Of a stretch of 64,000 bases of DNA, positions 46,291 through 55,476 are shown piece by piece. Location: NCBI GenBank assembly GCA_051985675.1, contig JBPYFJ010000038.1, positions 1 to 64,000 on the forward strand. Direction: 5' to 3'. Source of the stretch: JAFAXD01 sp051985675. GTDB lineage: Bacteria > Pseudomonadota > Alphaproteobacteria > Rhizobiales > Xanthobacteraceae. The position numbers were made by a program, and so were the translations under genes. Every line of letters starts with the position of its first letter. Within the stretch, counting starts at the first letter, position 1. The notes below the pieces were generated by a model that saw only the letters and a program-made list of their open reading frames with translations, had not been told where the DNA came from and searched no databases.

Positions 46291-47619
46291 TCATTCCGGG
46301 TGCCCCGTGCGCGGCGAGGCCGCCATCCGGGTCGCAAAATAGGCGTCAACGGCGTGAGCGACGGAATCGGTTGCCTGCGCGCGCCAGGTCTCCGACGTCA
46401 TCTGCTTGAAATCGGCGCGATTCGAAACGAATCCGAGCTCAATGAGGACCGACGGCACGTCGGCGGCCTTGAGGACGCGAAAACCGGCCGATTTCAGGGG
46501 GGGCTTGTGCAGCCGGACCGAGGTCTTGAGGTCGTCGACCACCCCGCGGGCGAAATGGGCTGAGAACGCCCGGGTCTCGCGCTGCGCGAGGTCGATCAAA
46601 ATGTCGGCAATCGCGTTCGGTTCCCGGGACAGGTCGACGCCGGCGATGATGTCCGCCCGATTCTCGGTTTCGGCGAGGCGGGCCGCCTCGGCGTCGGAGG
46701 CATCGTCCGAGAGCGTGTAAACGGTCGCGCCCTGGGCATCCCCTTCGCCCCGCGCCAGCGCGTCGCAATGCAGCGATATGAACAACTGGGCCCGGCGCGC
46801 ACGCGCAATCTGGACGCGGTCCGCGAGCGCCACGAAGGTGTCCTCGCTGCGCGTCATCTCCACCCGGTATTTGCCCATCCGCTCGATTTTGTCCCGCAGC
46901 ATCAGGGCGAAATCGAGCACCACTGTCTTCTCGGCCTCGCCGGCCGGCGCGTGCGCCCCTTCGTCGATGCCGCCATGGCCCGGATCAAGCACGACCACCG
47001 GGCGCGGGTCGTTGCTTGGCGGGGGCGCGTCGCGTTCGATCTTGCGGCTCGCGTCGCGGCTCGGATCCACGCGATTGTCGAGCGCAATGGCGTGCAGGAA
47101 CGGCTCCCGGCCGATCGCCGCCAGCTCCAGAACGAGTCGGGTCGGCTGATCGCCGGCCGGTTCGAGCACCGAGGATTTTTCCACCCGGACCGGGCCCGCC
47201 AGGTCGAGCACGATGCGCGAGCCGCCTTTCGCCATCAAGCCAAAGCGGAACGCCTTGATCAGCCCATGGCCAGTTTCGCCGGCGCGAGCGGGAAGCTGAA
47301 AATTCACCTGCGGCAGGTCGACGACGAGCCGGTAGGGATCCGTGAGCGTGAACACCCGCGCTGCAAGGCCGCGGCTGAGGTCGAATACGACCCGCGTCTG
47401 GTGCTCGTCCCCGCCCAGGCGGACACCGGTGACGGCCGGATAAGGATCGACGGCAACAGGATACCGGTTTGCGAGCGTGTCGGCCGCCGAAGCCGGCGGT
47501 GTCGTCGCAACGGCGGCTTTGGCAGTTACGCCAGGGGCATCCGCCTGCTGCGCCCACGTCGACGCGCAACCGATCCAGCAGACCGCCCAAACCACAACCC
47601 CGGTCAGCCGAATGATCAC
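46291..47619 (-). CDS. amiC: N-acetylmuramoyl-L-alanine amidase with AMIN domain
   Basis: A 442-residue exported amidase that cuts the MurNAc-peptide bond during cell separation. A signal sequence occupies about residues 1-24 (ending STWAQQ); an AMIN domain targeting septal peptidoglycan spans about 60-170, and the Amidase_3 zinc domain about 205-435. Metal and catalytic residues are seen in LDPGHGGIDEGA, RSEDTFVALADR, FISLHCDA and LIELGFVSN. The start is a GTG at 47619 with GAGGGG five bases before it. The order amidase-mrcA-prfB downstream of rne (divergent) is typical for the group. Confidence 0.94.
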   Translation of the reverse strand: MIIRLTGVVVWAVCWIGCASTWAQQADAPGVTAKAAVATTPPASAADTLANRYPVAVDPYPAVTGVRLGGDEHQTRVVFDLSRGLAARVFTLTDPYRLVVDLPQVNFQLPARAGETGHGLIKAFRFGLMAKGGSRIVLDLAGPVRVEKSSVLEPAGDQPTRLVLELAAIGREPFLHAIALDNRVDPSRDASRKIERDAPPPSNDPRPVVVLDPGHGGIDEGAHAPAGEAEKTVVLDFALMLRDKIERMGKYRVEMTRSEDTFVALADRVQIARARRAQLFISLHCDALARGEGDAQGATVYTLSDDASDAEAARLAETENRADIIAGVDLSREPNAIADILIDLAQRETRAFSAHFARGVVDDLKTSVRLHKPPLKSAGFRVLKAADVPSVLIELGFVSNRADFKQMTSETWRAQATDSVAHAVDAYFATRMAASPRTGHPE

Positions 47620-48597
47620 GCGAGCCCCTCAACCGTTGAGGACGTGGTGAAGTTCGAACAGAAGCCACAAATCCAGGGATTCTCCCGCTCTTGGCAGCGG
47701 CTCGGGCCGAAAGAGCAGTCGTTGCAGCAATTTTACTCCAATAGCCCGCGCCGGTTAATCGTGTCCTAAGTCGCCGCCGCCGGATTGCCGGGGGGTGTGA
47801 TGTCTGGGTTACGCCCGGCGCCAAGGTAACGCTCAAACCGGTTGAACCGCACAAATCAGGCGTTGACGACGGGTCGAACCGCGCGAACACGGTCCGTCCG
47901 CGGGCACGGCTGGACGCCGGGATGGACGCAGCCAGGTCATCTCATAAGTTGCGATATTTCATATATTTACGGTAAAAAACTAAGGTATAAGATTTAAACT
48001 GGATCAAACTCCTCGCCCGCCCGGAAGGATCGCGGTGGACGCCGCAAGGCGACTTGCCAATAGGGCTGCGCTGGCCCTATTTAGGGTTGTTGACGGTTCC
48101 CGATTCTGGTTTTGCCGCACTCAGGCAGCTAGCCGGCGGTTGAGAGACCTCAGATCGACGCTACAGGCGCTCGGCTGGCAAGTCCCCCTTCGCGGATACC
48201 TGAGTGCGCAGGCTCCGGCGCCATCGGTCGGCCGGAACCGGATTACGGGTCGCGCTTGATGCCAGCCTGCTCAAGTCGTGCCGTCAGCAACAAGAAACCC
48301 GGGGCGGCGCGTAACGCCGCCAGCAAGGGGCGTAGGTAGTGAAGAGGACAGACCAGCAGGATTTTCGAGTTTCCGGATCCTGCCAGGATTTCAGGTCCCC
48401 GCAGGCTTATCTCCCGAGCGGCATCGACCGTGTTGCAGCCTACGGGCTGCGCCGGTGCTCGACGCCTCGGGTCATCCGACAATCGGAAGACGCACGTCTT
48501 TTACTGATCAACCCCAATTCGGCGCGTCCCGCATCGCGCGAGGTCCGGTGTCACCGGTACGTCGTGCGCGCCCGATCCGCCGCACAGAGACAAGTCA
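47620..48597 (+). promoter_or_regulatory. Long non-coding region and probable rne leader
   Basis: No supported gene lies in these 978 bases between the divergent amiC and rne starts. An unusually AT-rich block at 47940-48000, with TATAAG at about 47981, is the best promoter candidate for rne and would give a leader of roughly 600 bases. Within the leader are clear hairpins, notably AATAGGGC/GCCCTATT at 48059-48081 and GGCGGCG/CGCCGCC at 48303-48321. RNase E genes in other bacteria carry structured leaders cleaved by RNase E itself. Short open frames inside (for example 48035-48259) have no homology I recognise. Confidence 0.55.
48059..48081 (+). other. Stem-loop in the rne leader
   Basis: An 8-base perfect stem AATAGGGC/GCCCTATT closes a 7-base loop (TGCGCTG). 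It lies about 520 bases before the rne start codon and is followed by U-rich sequence (TTAGGGTTGTTGACGG), a possible RNase E target or feedback element. Confidence 0.55.
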
Positions 48598-51570
48598 ATG
48601 GCCAACAAAATGCTCATAGACGCGGCCCACCCGGAGGAGACTCGTGTGGTGGTGCTGCGCGGAAATCGGGTCGAGGAATTTGATTTCGAGTCGGCGCATC
48701 GCCGACAACTACGCGGCAACATCTATCTCGCCAAAGTAACGCGCGTAGAGCCATCCCTGCAGGCGGCGTTCGTCGAGTACGGCGGCAATCGCCACGGGTT
48801 CCTGGCATTCAGCGAAATTCATCCCGATTACTATCAAATCCCGGTCGCAGACCGGCAGGCGCTGATCGAGGAGGAAGAGCGGGCCCACCGGGCCGCAGAA
48901 GCCGAGATCGAACGGCGCGCCGGCCGTCCGCGCTGGCAACGTGGACGCGGCGCGGAGCGACGCTCGGACGCCGTTCAAAGTGAGCCCGCGGCAGAGCCGG
49001 AGGCGGGTTCGGAAGACGCCCTGCTGCTCGATGCCCAGGTCGCGGAAGCCGCCGCCGAAGAAGCGGCGTTTGCCGGCGACGCCACCGAAACCAGCGCATT
49101 CACCGAGCTCGATCAACACGAGGTCGACGACCACCATGGTGGCGAAGAGCCGCCTCCCCTCGATCCGGGTAGTGATGTCGAAGCACTGCCGGTTGAAGCT
49201 AGTCCCGACCTCGACGGCGCCCCTGAAGAGGCGCCGGAAACGTTTGAACCGACCATAGGCGACGAGCCGTCCACCCACGAGCACGCGTCCGATGCGTTGC
49301 CGGCCGAGTCAGCGGTGCCGGCCAGCGAGGCGGCCGAGGGCGAGCCGGAAGCGCACACCGACCATGTCCAGGTCACCGAAGAGGACGAGGTCGTCGAGTC
49401 GGTCGGCGGCGCCGACGCTCTCGAAGAGGTCTCGGATCGTCCTGCGCGGCCGCGCCGGCAATACAAAATCCAGGAAGTGATCAAGCGCCGCCAGGTGCTC
49501 CTGGTTCAGGTCGTCAAGGAAGAGCGCGGCACCAAGGGCGCGGCGCTCACGACCTACCTGTCGCTCGCCGGACGCTATTGCGTGCTTATGCCCAACACGG
49601 CGCGCGGCGGCGGTATCTCGCGCAAGATCACCGACGTGCGCGACCGTTCGCGGTTGAAGGAAGTCGCCCAGGATCTGGAAGTGCCCGAGGGCATGGGCGT
49701 CATCCTGCGCACCGCCGGCGCTTCGCGCACCAAGATCGAGATCAAGCGCGATTTCGAATATCTGCTGCGGGTCTGGGAAACGGTTCGCGATCTGACCCTG
49801 CGATCGACCGCTCCGACCCTGGTCTATGAGGAAGGGTCGCTGGTCAAGCGATCGATCCGCGACCTCTACACCAAGGACATCGACGAGATCGTCGTCGCAG
49901 GCGGGCAGGCTTCCGAGGAAGCTCGTGAATTCATGCGCATGCTGATGCCGAGTCACGTGCGCAACGTGAAGCTCTATCGCGACAGCCAGCCGCTGTTCTC
50001 GCGCTTCGGCATTGAAAGCCAGCTCGACGCGATGTTCTCCCGGGTCGTGCAGCTGCGATCTGGTGGATACATCGTCCTCAACCAGACCGAAGCGTTGGTG
50101 TCGATCGACGTCAACTCCGGCCGGGCAACGCGCGAACATCATATCGAGGATACCGCGCTCAAGACCAACCTCGAGGCCGCCGACGAGATCGCGCGGCAGC
50201 TGCGGTTGCGCGATCTGGCCGGTCTGATCGTGATCGATTTCATCGACATGGACGAGAAGCGTAACGACCGCGCGGTCGAGCGCCGCCTCAAGGACGCGCT
50301 CAAGAACGACCGCGCCCGCATCCAGGTCGGCCGCATCTCGCATTTCGGCCTGATGGAAATGTCGCGCCAGCGCATTCGCGCCAGTGTGCTTGAAAGCTCG
50401 ACCGACAAGTGCGTGCTGTGCGGCGGAACCGGTCACGTCCGATCGGTCTCGTCGGTGGCGCTGCAGCTGCTGCGTCTGATCGAGGAGACGCTGCTCAAGG
50501 GGGGAACCCACAATCTGATCGTGCGCACCCGCACCGACATCGCGCTCTACCTCCTCAACCACAAGCGCGCGCACCTGCGTGACCTCGAGCAGCGCTTCCA
50601 GATTGCCATCACCATCAACGCCGATGCGGCTATGGGCGGACAACAGCCGTTCGCGATCGAGAAGGGCGAGCAGGTCTTCACGGTCGAACAGGCGCGTGCG
50701 ATCGCGCAGCAGCCGACCGCGGTGCACGCCGAGGAAGCCGAGGAGCCGGCGGACGCAACCCAAGAGGATGCCGAGGCCGAGGACGCCGTGGACGAAAGCG
50801 AAGACGCCGGCGAGGTGCCGGCGTTCGAGCCGCAGCGCGAGGAGGCCCGCGGCGAGACCGGCGAAGGCGGTCGCGGACGGCGCCGGCGACGCCGACGTGG
50901 TCGTCGCGGCGGCGAAGGGCGCCCCGCGGACGGGTTTGCAACCGCACCCGTAGCAGACGCTCCGGCGGCAGCGGCTGCCGACGAGGCAGAAGACGCCGGT
51001 GAGGACGCCGCCGAGGAGGCGGACGCCGCCGACGCCCCGCATGCTGCCAGCGAAGCCGAGGATGCCGGCGGTGAGGGACGCAGGCGCAGGCGGCGCGGGC
51101 GCCGGGGCGGCCGTCGCAATCGACGCGGCATGGAAGGGCAAGGTCCGCACGAGGAGCAGTCCGTGCCGCCGCTGATCGACCATGTGTCGCACGAAGCTGA
51201 CGATCCATTCGCTCCGCCTGCTGAGCACGTCGCGCCCGTCGAGCACGTCGCGCCCGTCGAGCACGTCGCGCCGGTTGAGCCCGAGCTTGTCAGCGCGGTC
51301 GCGGATTTCGGCGGTGCGCCGCCGCAGCCGCAAACGCCCGTCGCCGAGGCACCGGCGCCCGAACCGCCGCGCCGGCGTTCAACGGTGCGCGAACCGGTCA
51401 GCTTCCCGACCAACGGTGGCAGCAGCGGATCGACCCCGGCTCCCGTCCCGGCGGCAGAAATAACCGAGCATGCACCGGTATCGGTCCCGGACCATCCAGC
51501 CGCCGAGGACGCGGACAGGCCGCGGCGGACCGGTTGGTGGGCCAAGCGCTTGCTGGGTGACAGAGGCTGA
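48598..51570 (+). CDS. rne: Ribonuclease E
   Basis: A 990-residue RNase E/G, the endonuclease that leads mRNA decay and rRNA/tRNA processing. The S1 domain begins near residue 37 (RGNIYLAKVTRVEPSLQAAFVEYGGNRHGFL) but is interrupted by an acidic, Glu/Ala-rich insertion (about residues 85-290) before it resumes at YLSLAGRYCVLMP; such an insertion is known in alphaproteobacterial enzymes. Catalytic Asp residues lie in SIDVNSGRAT and IDFIDMDEKRN, and the Zn-link is CVLCGGTGH. After about residue 690 the chain is a low-complexity acidic and Arg-rich scaffold (RGRRRRRRRGRRGG) for RNA and degradosome partners. An 18-base tandem repeat encodes EHVAPV three times. Confidence 0.95.
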   Translation: MANKMLIDAAHPEETRVVVLRGNRVEEFDFESAHRRQLRGNIYLAKVTRVEPSLQAAFVEYGGNRHGFLAFSEIHPDYYQIPVADRQALIEEEERAHRAAEAEIERRAGRPRWQRGRGAERRSDAVQSEPAAEPEAGSEDALLLDAQVAEAAAEEAAFAGDATETSAFTELDQHEVDDHHGGEEPPPLDPGSDVEALPVEASPDLDGAPEEAPETFEPTIGDEPSTHEHASDALPAESAVPASEAAEGEPEAHTDHVQVTEEDEVVESVGGADALEEVSDRPARPRRQYKIQEVIKRRQVLLVQVVKEERGTKGAALTTYLSLAGRYCVLMPNTARGGGISRKITDVRDRSRLKEVAQDLEVPEGMGVILRTAGASRTKIEIKRDFEYLLRVWETVRDLTLRSTAPTLVYEEGSLVKRSIRDLYTKDIDEIVVAGGQASEEAREFMRMLMPSHVRNVKLYRDSQPLFSRFGIESQLDAMFSRVVQLRSGGYIVLNQTEALVSIDVNSGRATREHHIEDTALKTNLEAADEIARQLRLRDLAGLIVIDFIDMDEKRNDRAVERRLKDALKNDRARIQVGRISHFGLMEMSRQRIRASVLESSTDKCVLCGGTGHVRSVSSVALQLLRLIEETLLKGGTHNLIVRTRTDIALYLLNHKRAHLRDLEQRFQIAITINADAAMGGQQPFAIEKGEQVFTVEQARAIAQQPTAVHAEEAEEPADATQEDAEAEDAVDESEDAGEVPAFEPQREEARGETGEGGRGRRRRRRRGRRGGEGRPADGFATAPVADAPAAAAADEAEDAGEDAAEEADAADAPHAASEAEDAGGEGRRRRRRGRRGGRRNRRGMEGQGPHEEQSVPPLIDHVSHEADDPFAPPAEHVAPVEHVAPVEHVAPVEPELVSAVADFGGAPPQPQTPVAEAPAPEPPRRRSTVREPVSFPTNGGSSGSTPAPVPAAEITEHAPVSVPDHPAAEDADRPRRTGWWAKRLLGDRG
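51223..51276 (+). repeat. Three 18-base tandem repeats within rne
   Basis: Three consecutive units, 51223-51240, 51241-51258 and 51259-51276, begin with GAGCACGTCGCGCC. The first two are identical and the third differs at two bases near its end. They encode EHVAPV three times in the disordered tail of RNase E. Confidence 0.9.
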
Positions 51571-51606
51571 CCGCCGCACGCCGCGGCGGCAGCTGGGACG
51601 CGCGCG

Positions 51607-53667
51607 ATGGAAAGCCGGTTTGTCGAAGCTGACGCCGCCGCCATGGTGGCGCACTACGCTGCGCGCGGTGTGGCACGTGATCTGGCGTTGCGGGTCTACA
51701 CGACCCGGCTGCTGGGCCAAAACCCGAAACTCGTCCTGCATGGCGGCGGCAACACGTCGGTGAAGCTGCGCGTCGCCGATCTCATGGGCGATGAGGTCGA
51801 TGTGCTTTGCGTCAAGGGTTCGGGTTGGGACATGGGGCACATCGAGCCGCCGGGACTGCCGGCGGTGCGGCTCGAACCGCTGCGCCGGCTGCGCGCGCGC
51901 GATGCCCTATCCGATGAAGAGATGATCGCGGTTCAGCGCGCCAACCTGATCGACCCGACCGCTCCCAACCCCTCGGTCGAGACCTTGTTGCACGCATTTG
52001 TGCCGCATCGGTTCGTCGACCATACCCACGCAACCGCCGTGTTGAGCCTGATCGACCAGCCCGACGGCGAGGCGCGGTCAGCCGACCTTTATGACGGCCG
52101 CATGGGGATCGTGCCCTACATCATGCCGGGCTTCGCGCTGGCCAAGAAGGCGGCCGAAGTGTTCGAGGCAACGCCGGGCGCCGAGGGCCTCATCCTGCAC
52201 AAGCATGGGATCTTCACCTTCGGAGCGAGCGCCCGCGAGGCTTACGAACGCATGATCGAAATGGTGACGCTGGCGGAGGCGTATCTGCGGCGCGGTCGTC
52301 GCAGCGTGTTCGCAACCGCGCAACTGCCGCAGCGCGTCAGTCCGATGGCGCGGGTAGCTCCGATCGTGCGCGGCGCGTGCAGTGAGCCCGACCCGAAGCT
52401 TGCCGGCGCCTACCGCCGCCTCGTGCTCGAGTTTCGAAGCAACGCCGCGATCCTCAACTACGTCGGTGGCGCGGAGGTCATGCGCTACAGCCAGGCCGGC
52501 GTCGTGACCCCCGATCACACAATACGCACCAAGAACTGGCCGCTCGTGGCTCCGGCCCCGCAGGACGGTGAGGAGGACGACTTCAGGCACAGTGTGAGGA
52601 GCGCGGTCGCCGAGTTCGCGACGCGCTACCGGGCCTACTTCGAGCGCAACAACGCGCGCTGCAACGGCCAAAAGCGCATGCTCGATCCCCTCCCCCGGGT
52701 CGTGCTCGTGCCCGGGCTCGGATTGTTCGGGCTGGGCCGCAGCAAGAAGGACGCCGGCGTCGCCGCCGATCTCGCCGAAGCCGCAATCGAAGCCATCACG
52801 GACGCCGAAGCGGTCGGACGCTTCGAGTCGATTTCCGAAGCCGACATGTTCGACGTCGAATACTGGTCGCTCGAGCAAGCCAAGCTCGGAAAGGAGCCGG
52901 AAAAGCCGCTGGCAGGCCAGATCGCGGCCATCACCGGCGCGGCCGGAGCGATCGGCAGCGCGACCGCCCGGGCGTTTGCCGCGGCCAGCGCGGAAGTTGC
53001 GCTCCTCGACGTGAACGAGCCCGCGGCCCGCGCCCTCGCCGACCGCCTTGGCGGCCGAGCGATCGCGGTTCGTTGCGACGTCACCGATCCCGCCTCGGTC
53101 GCCGCCGCCTTTGCAAAAGTGGCCGAAACCTTCGGCGGCGTTGATATCGTCGTATCGAACGCCGGCGCTGCCTGGCAGGGACGCATTGGCGACGTCGATG
53201 AGGTTGTCCTTCGCCAAAGCTTCGAGCTCAACTTCTACGGCCACCAGCGCGTCGCCCAGGCCGCGGTCAAGATCATGCTGGCGCAGGGAACCGGCGGCTG
53301 TTTGTTGTTCAACGTCTCCAAGCAGGCGGTGAATCCGGGACCGAACTTCGGTCCCTACGGATTGCCCAAGGCGGCAACGCTGTTTCTGGTGCGCCAATAC
53401 GCGCTCGACTACGGCGCCGACGGCATCCGCGCCAATGCGGTCAACGCCGACCGCGTCCGCTCCGGGCTGCTCACCGAAGAGATGATCGCGGCGCGCTCCA
53501 AGTCGCGCGGGGTCAGCGAGCAGGAGTACATGAGCGGCAATCTGCTAGGCCGCGAGGTGACGGCGGACGACGTTGCCCAGGCGTTTCTGGCCCAGGCGCT
53601 CGCGCTCAAGACGACGGCGGACGTCACCACGGTCGACGGCGGAAATATCGCGGCCGCGATGCGCTAG
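51607..53667 (+). CDS. Bifunctional class II aldolase / short-chain dehydrogenase
   Basis: A 686-residue fusion. The N-terminal half (about residues 20-260) is a class II aldolase/adducin domain with HGGGNTSVK and the metal-binding HTHATAVL; the C-terminal half (from about 435) is an SDR domain with ITGAAGAIGSATA, NAGAAWQG and the YxxxK pair in YGLPKAATLF. Fusions of this kind include rhamnulose-phosphate aldolase/dehydrogenases, but the aldol substrate here is unknown. Both active sites look intact. It is 36 bases downstream of rne in the same direction and converges with the CoA-transferase gene four bases later. Confidence 0.9.
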   Translation: MESRFVEADAAAMVAHYAARGVARDLALRVYTTRLLGQNPKLVLHGGGNTSVKLRVADLMGDEVDVLCVKGSGWDMGHIEPPGLPAVRLEPLRRLRARDALSDEEMIAVQRANLIDPTAPNPSVETLLHAFVPHRFVDHTHATAVLSLIDQPDGEARSADLYDGRMGIVPYIMPGFALAKKAAEVFEATPGAEGLILHKHGIFTFGASAREAYERMIEMVTLAEAYLRRGRRSVFATAQLPQRVSPMARVAPIVRGACSEPDPKLAGAYRRLVLEFRSNAAILNYVGGAEVMRYSQAGVVTPDHTIRTKNWPLVAPAPQDGEEDDFRHSVRSAVAEFATRYRAYFERNNARCNGQKRMLDPLPRVVLVPGLGLFGLGRSKKDAGVAADLAEAAIEAITDAEAVGRFESISEADMFDVEYWSLEQAKLGKEPEKPLAGQIAAITGAAGAIGSATARAFAAASAEVALLDVNEPAARALADRLGGRAIAVRCDVTDPASVAAAFAKVAETFGGVDIVVSNAGAAWQGRIGDVDEVVLRQSFELNFYGHQRVAQAAVKIMLAQGTGGCLLFNVSKQAVNPGPNFGPYGLPKAATLFLVRQYALDYGADGIRANAVNADRVRSGLLTEEMIAARSKSRGVSEQEYMSGNLLGREVTADDVAQAFLAQALALKTTADVTTVDGGNIAAAMR

Positions 53668-53671
53668 CGCG

Positions 53672-54865
53672 TTACAAGGTGTCGACGCTGAGCACGCCGC
53701 TTTCGATCAACGCCTCGATTGCGGCGCGGTCCATGCCGAGTTCTCGTGCGATCGCAACGCTGTGTTCGCCGGCGCGCGGAATATCGCGGCGACGTCCCAG
53801 CCGCTGATCGCCGAATTGCAGCGGCAGCGCCGGGATGCGCGTCACCCGGCCGTCCGGCAGCGACACCTCCACCATCCCGCCCGGCACGTTGAGCTGCGGA
53901 TCGTCAAACAATTCATCGGGACGCCGGATCGGCGCATAGGGCAGCTTCGCCTGCTCGCACATTGCGACCATCCGGTCGCGGGTGAACGTCTTGAACAGCT
54001 CGCGCAGCAGCGGGATCAGGCGTTCGCGCGCGGCAACCCGCTGCGGATTGGTCGCAAGCGCCACGTCGGCAGCCAACGCCGGCTGATCGAACACTTCGCA
54101 GAAGGTCCGCCACTGGGTGTCGGTCACCACCCCCACGAAGATTTGCAAACCGTCGCGTGTTTCAAATACGTCGTAGACGGCCCAGGCGGAAATCCGGTCC
54201 GGCATCGGGTTCGCGGGCTTTCCGGTGACGGCGAACTGCGCCATGGAGCTCGCGACCAGAAACGCGACGTTCTCGTAGAGCGAGCTTGTGACGTGCTGCC
54301 CAGCACCGCTCCGCTCGCGTTCGTGCAGGGCCGCCAGGATGCCGATGACTGCGAACATGCCGCCCATCATGTCGTTGACGGGAGCACCCGCGCGCAACGG
54401 CCGGCCGGGCGGGCCCGTCATGTAGGCAAGCCCGCCCATCATCTGCACCACTTCATCGAGCGCCGGGCGGTGCTCGTAGGGACCGGCAAGAAAGCCCTTC
54501 AGCGAGCAATAGATGAGGCGCGGATTGAGCGGCGCGAGCGCACCGTAGCCAAGCCCGATCTCGTCCATGCGGCCGGGGCGGAAGTTCTCGATCACCACGT
54601 CGGAGCGGGCCACCAGCTCCCTTGCGAAGGCGAGCCCTGCGGGATTGGCGAGGTCGAGGGCGACGCTGCGCTTGTTGCGATTGAAGGTGATGAAGAAGCC
54701 GGCCCCCGCCCCCGGCAGCCGCCGCGTGTTGTCACCGCGTCCCGGGGGTTCCACCTTGATGACGTCCGCCCCCAGATCCGCGAGCACCAGCCCGCAGGTC
54801 GGTCCCATGACCATGTGCGAGAACTCGACCACCCGCACCCCTTCGAGTGGAAGCGGTGATGCCAT
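53672..54865 (-). CDS. CaiB/BaiF family CoA-transferase
   Basis: A 397-residue class III CoA-transferase, a family whose members move CoA between carboxylic acids through an aspartyl-CoA type intermediate. GVRVVEFSHMVMGP, LGADVIKVEPP and the NKRSVALDL block near residue 65 are diagnostic. Where formyl-CoA transferase has its nucleophilic Asp, this protein reads SSLYENVAF with Glu198, a change also seen in some family members, so acid identity should be treated with care. AGGAGG precedes the ATG. The substrate pair is unknown; no oxalate or carnitine genes are nearby. Confidence 0.9.
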   Translation of the reverse strand: MASPLPLEGVRVVEFSHMVMGPTCGLVLADLGADVIKVEPPGRGDNTRRLPGAGAGFFITFNRNKRSVALDLANPAGLAFARELVARSDVVIENFRPGRMDEIGLGYGALAPLNPRLIYCSLKGFLAGPYEHRPALDEVVQMMGGLAYMTGPPGRPLRAGAPVNDMMGGMFAVIGILAALHERERSGAGQHVTSSLYENVAFLVASSMAQFAVTGKPANPMPDRISAWAVYDVFETRDGLQIFVGVVTDTQWRTFCEVFDQPALAADVALATNPQRVAARERLIPLLRELFKTFTRDRMVAMCEQAKLPYAPIRRPDELFDDPQLNVPGGMVEVSLPDGRVTRIPALPLQFGDQRLGRRRDIPRAGEHSVAIARELGMDRAAIEALIESGVLSVDTL

Positions 54866-55248
54866 GGCGGTCCTCCTGTTGGGCCGGCGGTCTCGTGCCC
54901 GCGGCCGGCTGTCATTCTATGGACCTGCGCATCGCTTGGCAGGAGCCTGCGCGCCTCGAACCCCGGTACCGACTTGGATAGCCTGCGCGCATAGCTACAT
55001 GTGAATAAAGCCGGCATGACCGGTCACGAAAACGTGTAATTCTTCCAAGAACGGTTCGAAATTGCCTTCGGCGAGAAACGGAATTTCCCAAGCGGGCAAA
55101 ACTTAATAATCATCTTAACGATCTTATGCATTTCTGCATATCTGCGCCGCAGCATTATGGATTTAAATCGTCATTTCAAATACTTATTTGCAGCGCAACA
55201 GATCGACAACCGCAGCCTCTGCTGCAGTGCAACTTTACGGAGGGCGAC
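54866..55248. promoter_or_regulatory. Non-coding divergent region, AT-rich to the right
   Basis: This 383-base gap separates the CoA-transferase and DUF1127 genes. From about 55080 it becomes AT-rich, unlike the flanks, and should hold the DUF1127 promoter. The inverted repeat ATGCA-TTTC-TGCAT (55126-55139) is the only clear symmetry. The left half shows nothing I can name. Confidence 0.45.
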
Positions 55249-55404
55249 ATGTTTATCGCCAATGTTCTTGGTCTCCTGCGCTCCTGGCGCCGCTACAACG
55301 CCAGCATGCGCGAACTCAATCAGCTCGGTGACCGCGAGCTCCAGGATATCGGTATTTCCCGGTCGGATATTCCACGTATTGCTTGGGAGAACGCGCAACG
55401 CTGA
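55249..55404 (+). CDS. DUF1127 (YjiS-like) small protein
   Basis: A 51-residue basic protein made almost wholly of the DUF1127 motif: SWRRYNASMRELNQLGDREL followed by DIGISRSDI and a short tail. DUF1127 proteins in alphaproteobacteria are small regulators; some bind RNA and influence phosphate, carbon or small-RNA turnover. The ATG at 55249 has GGAGGG directly upstream, the best ribosome site in this region, and an intrinsic terminator follows 41 bases after the stop, so it forms a self-contained, probably highly expressed unit. Confidence 0.9.
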   Translation: MFIANVLGLLRSWRRYNASMRELNQLGDRELQDIGISRSDIPRIAWENAQR

Positions 55405-55445
55405 GCTGCTCCTCCCCGGCTCACGTAGCGCTGTTTCCGCGAAAG

Positions 55446-55471
55446 CGCCCGCCCCTATGGCGGGCGTTTTT
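55446..55471 (+). terminator. Intrinsic terminator after the DUF1127 gene
   Basis: A perfect 8-base GC-only stem CGCCCGCC/GGCGGGCG with loop CCTAT is followed by TTTTT. Confidence 0.93.
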
Positions 55472-55476
55472 GCGTA

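Noticed and set aside
48035..48259. A 74-residue open frame in the rne leader
   Set aside because: No ribosome site, no recognised homology and it covers the strong stem-loop; more likely leader RNA.
51223..51276. Tandem repeats considered as a CRISPR-like array
   Set aside because: The units are contiguous, 18 bases, in frame within rne, with no spacers.
49309..51333. A 674-residue open frame opposite rne
   Set aside because: It mirrors the RNase E reading frame; its composition follows from the antisense of acidic and Arg-rich codons.
53672..54865. CoA-transferase considered inactive because Glu198 replaces Asp
   Set aside because: The alignment by eye is not exact enough and Glu occurs here in other family members, so loss of activity cannot be claimed.
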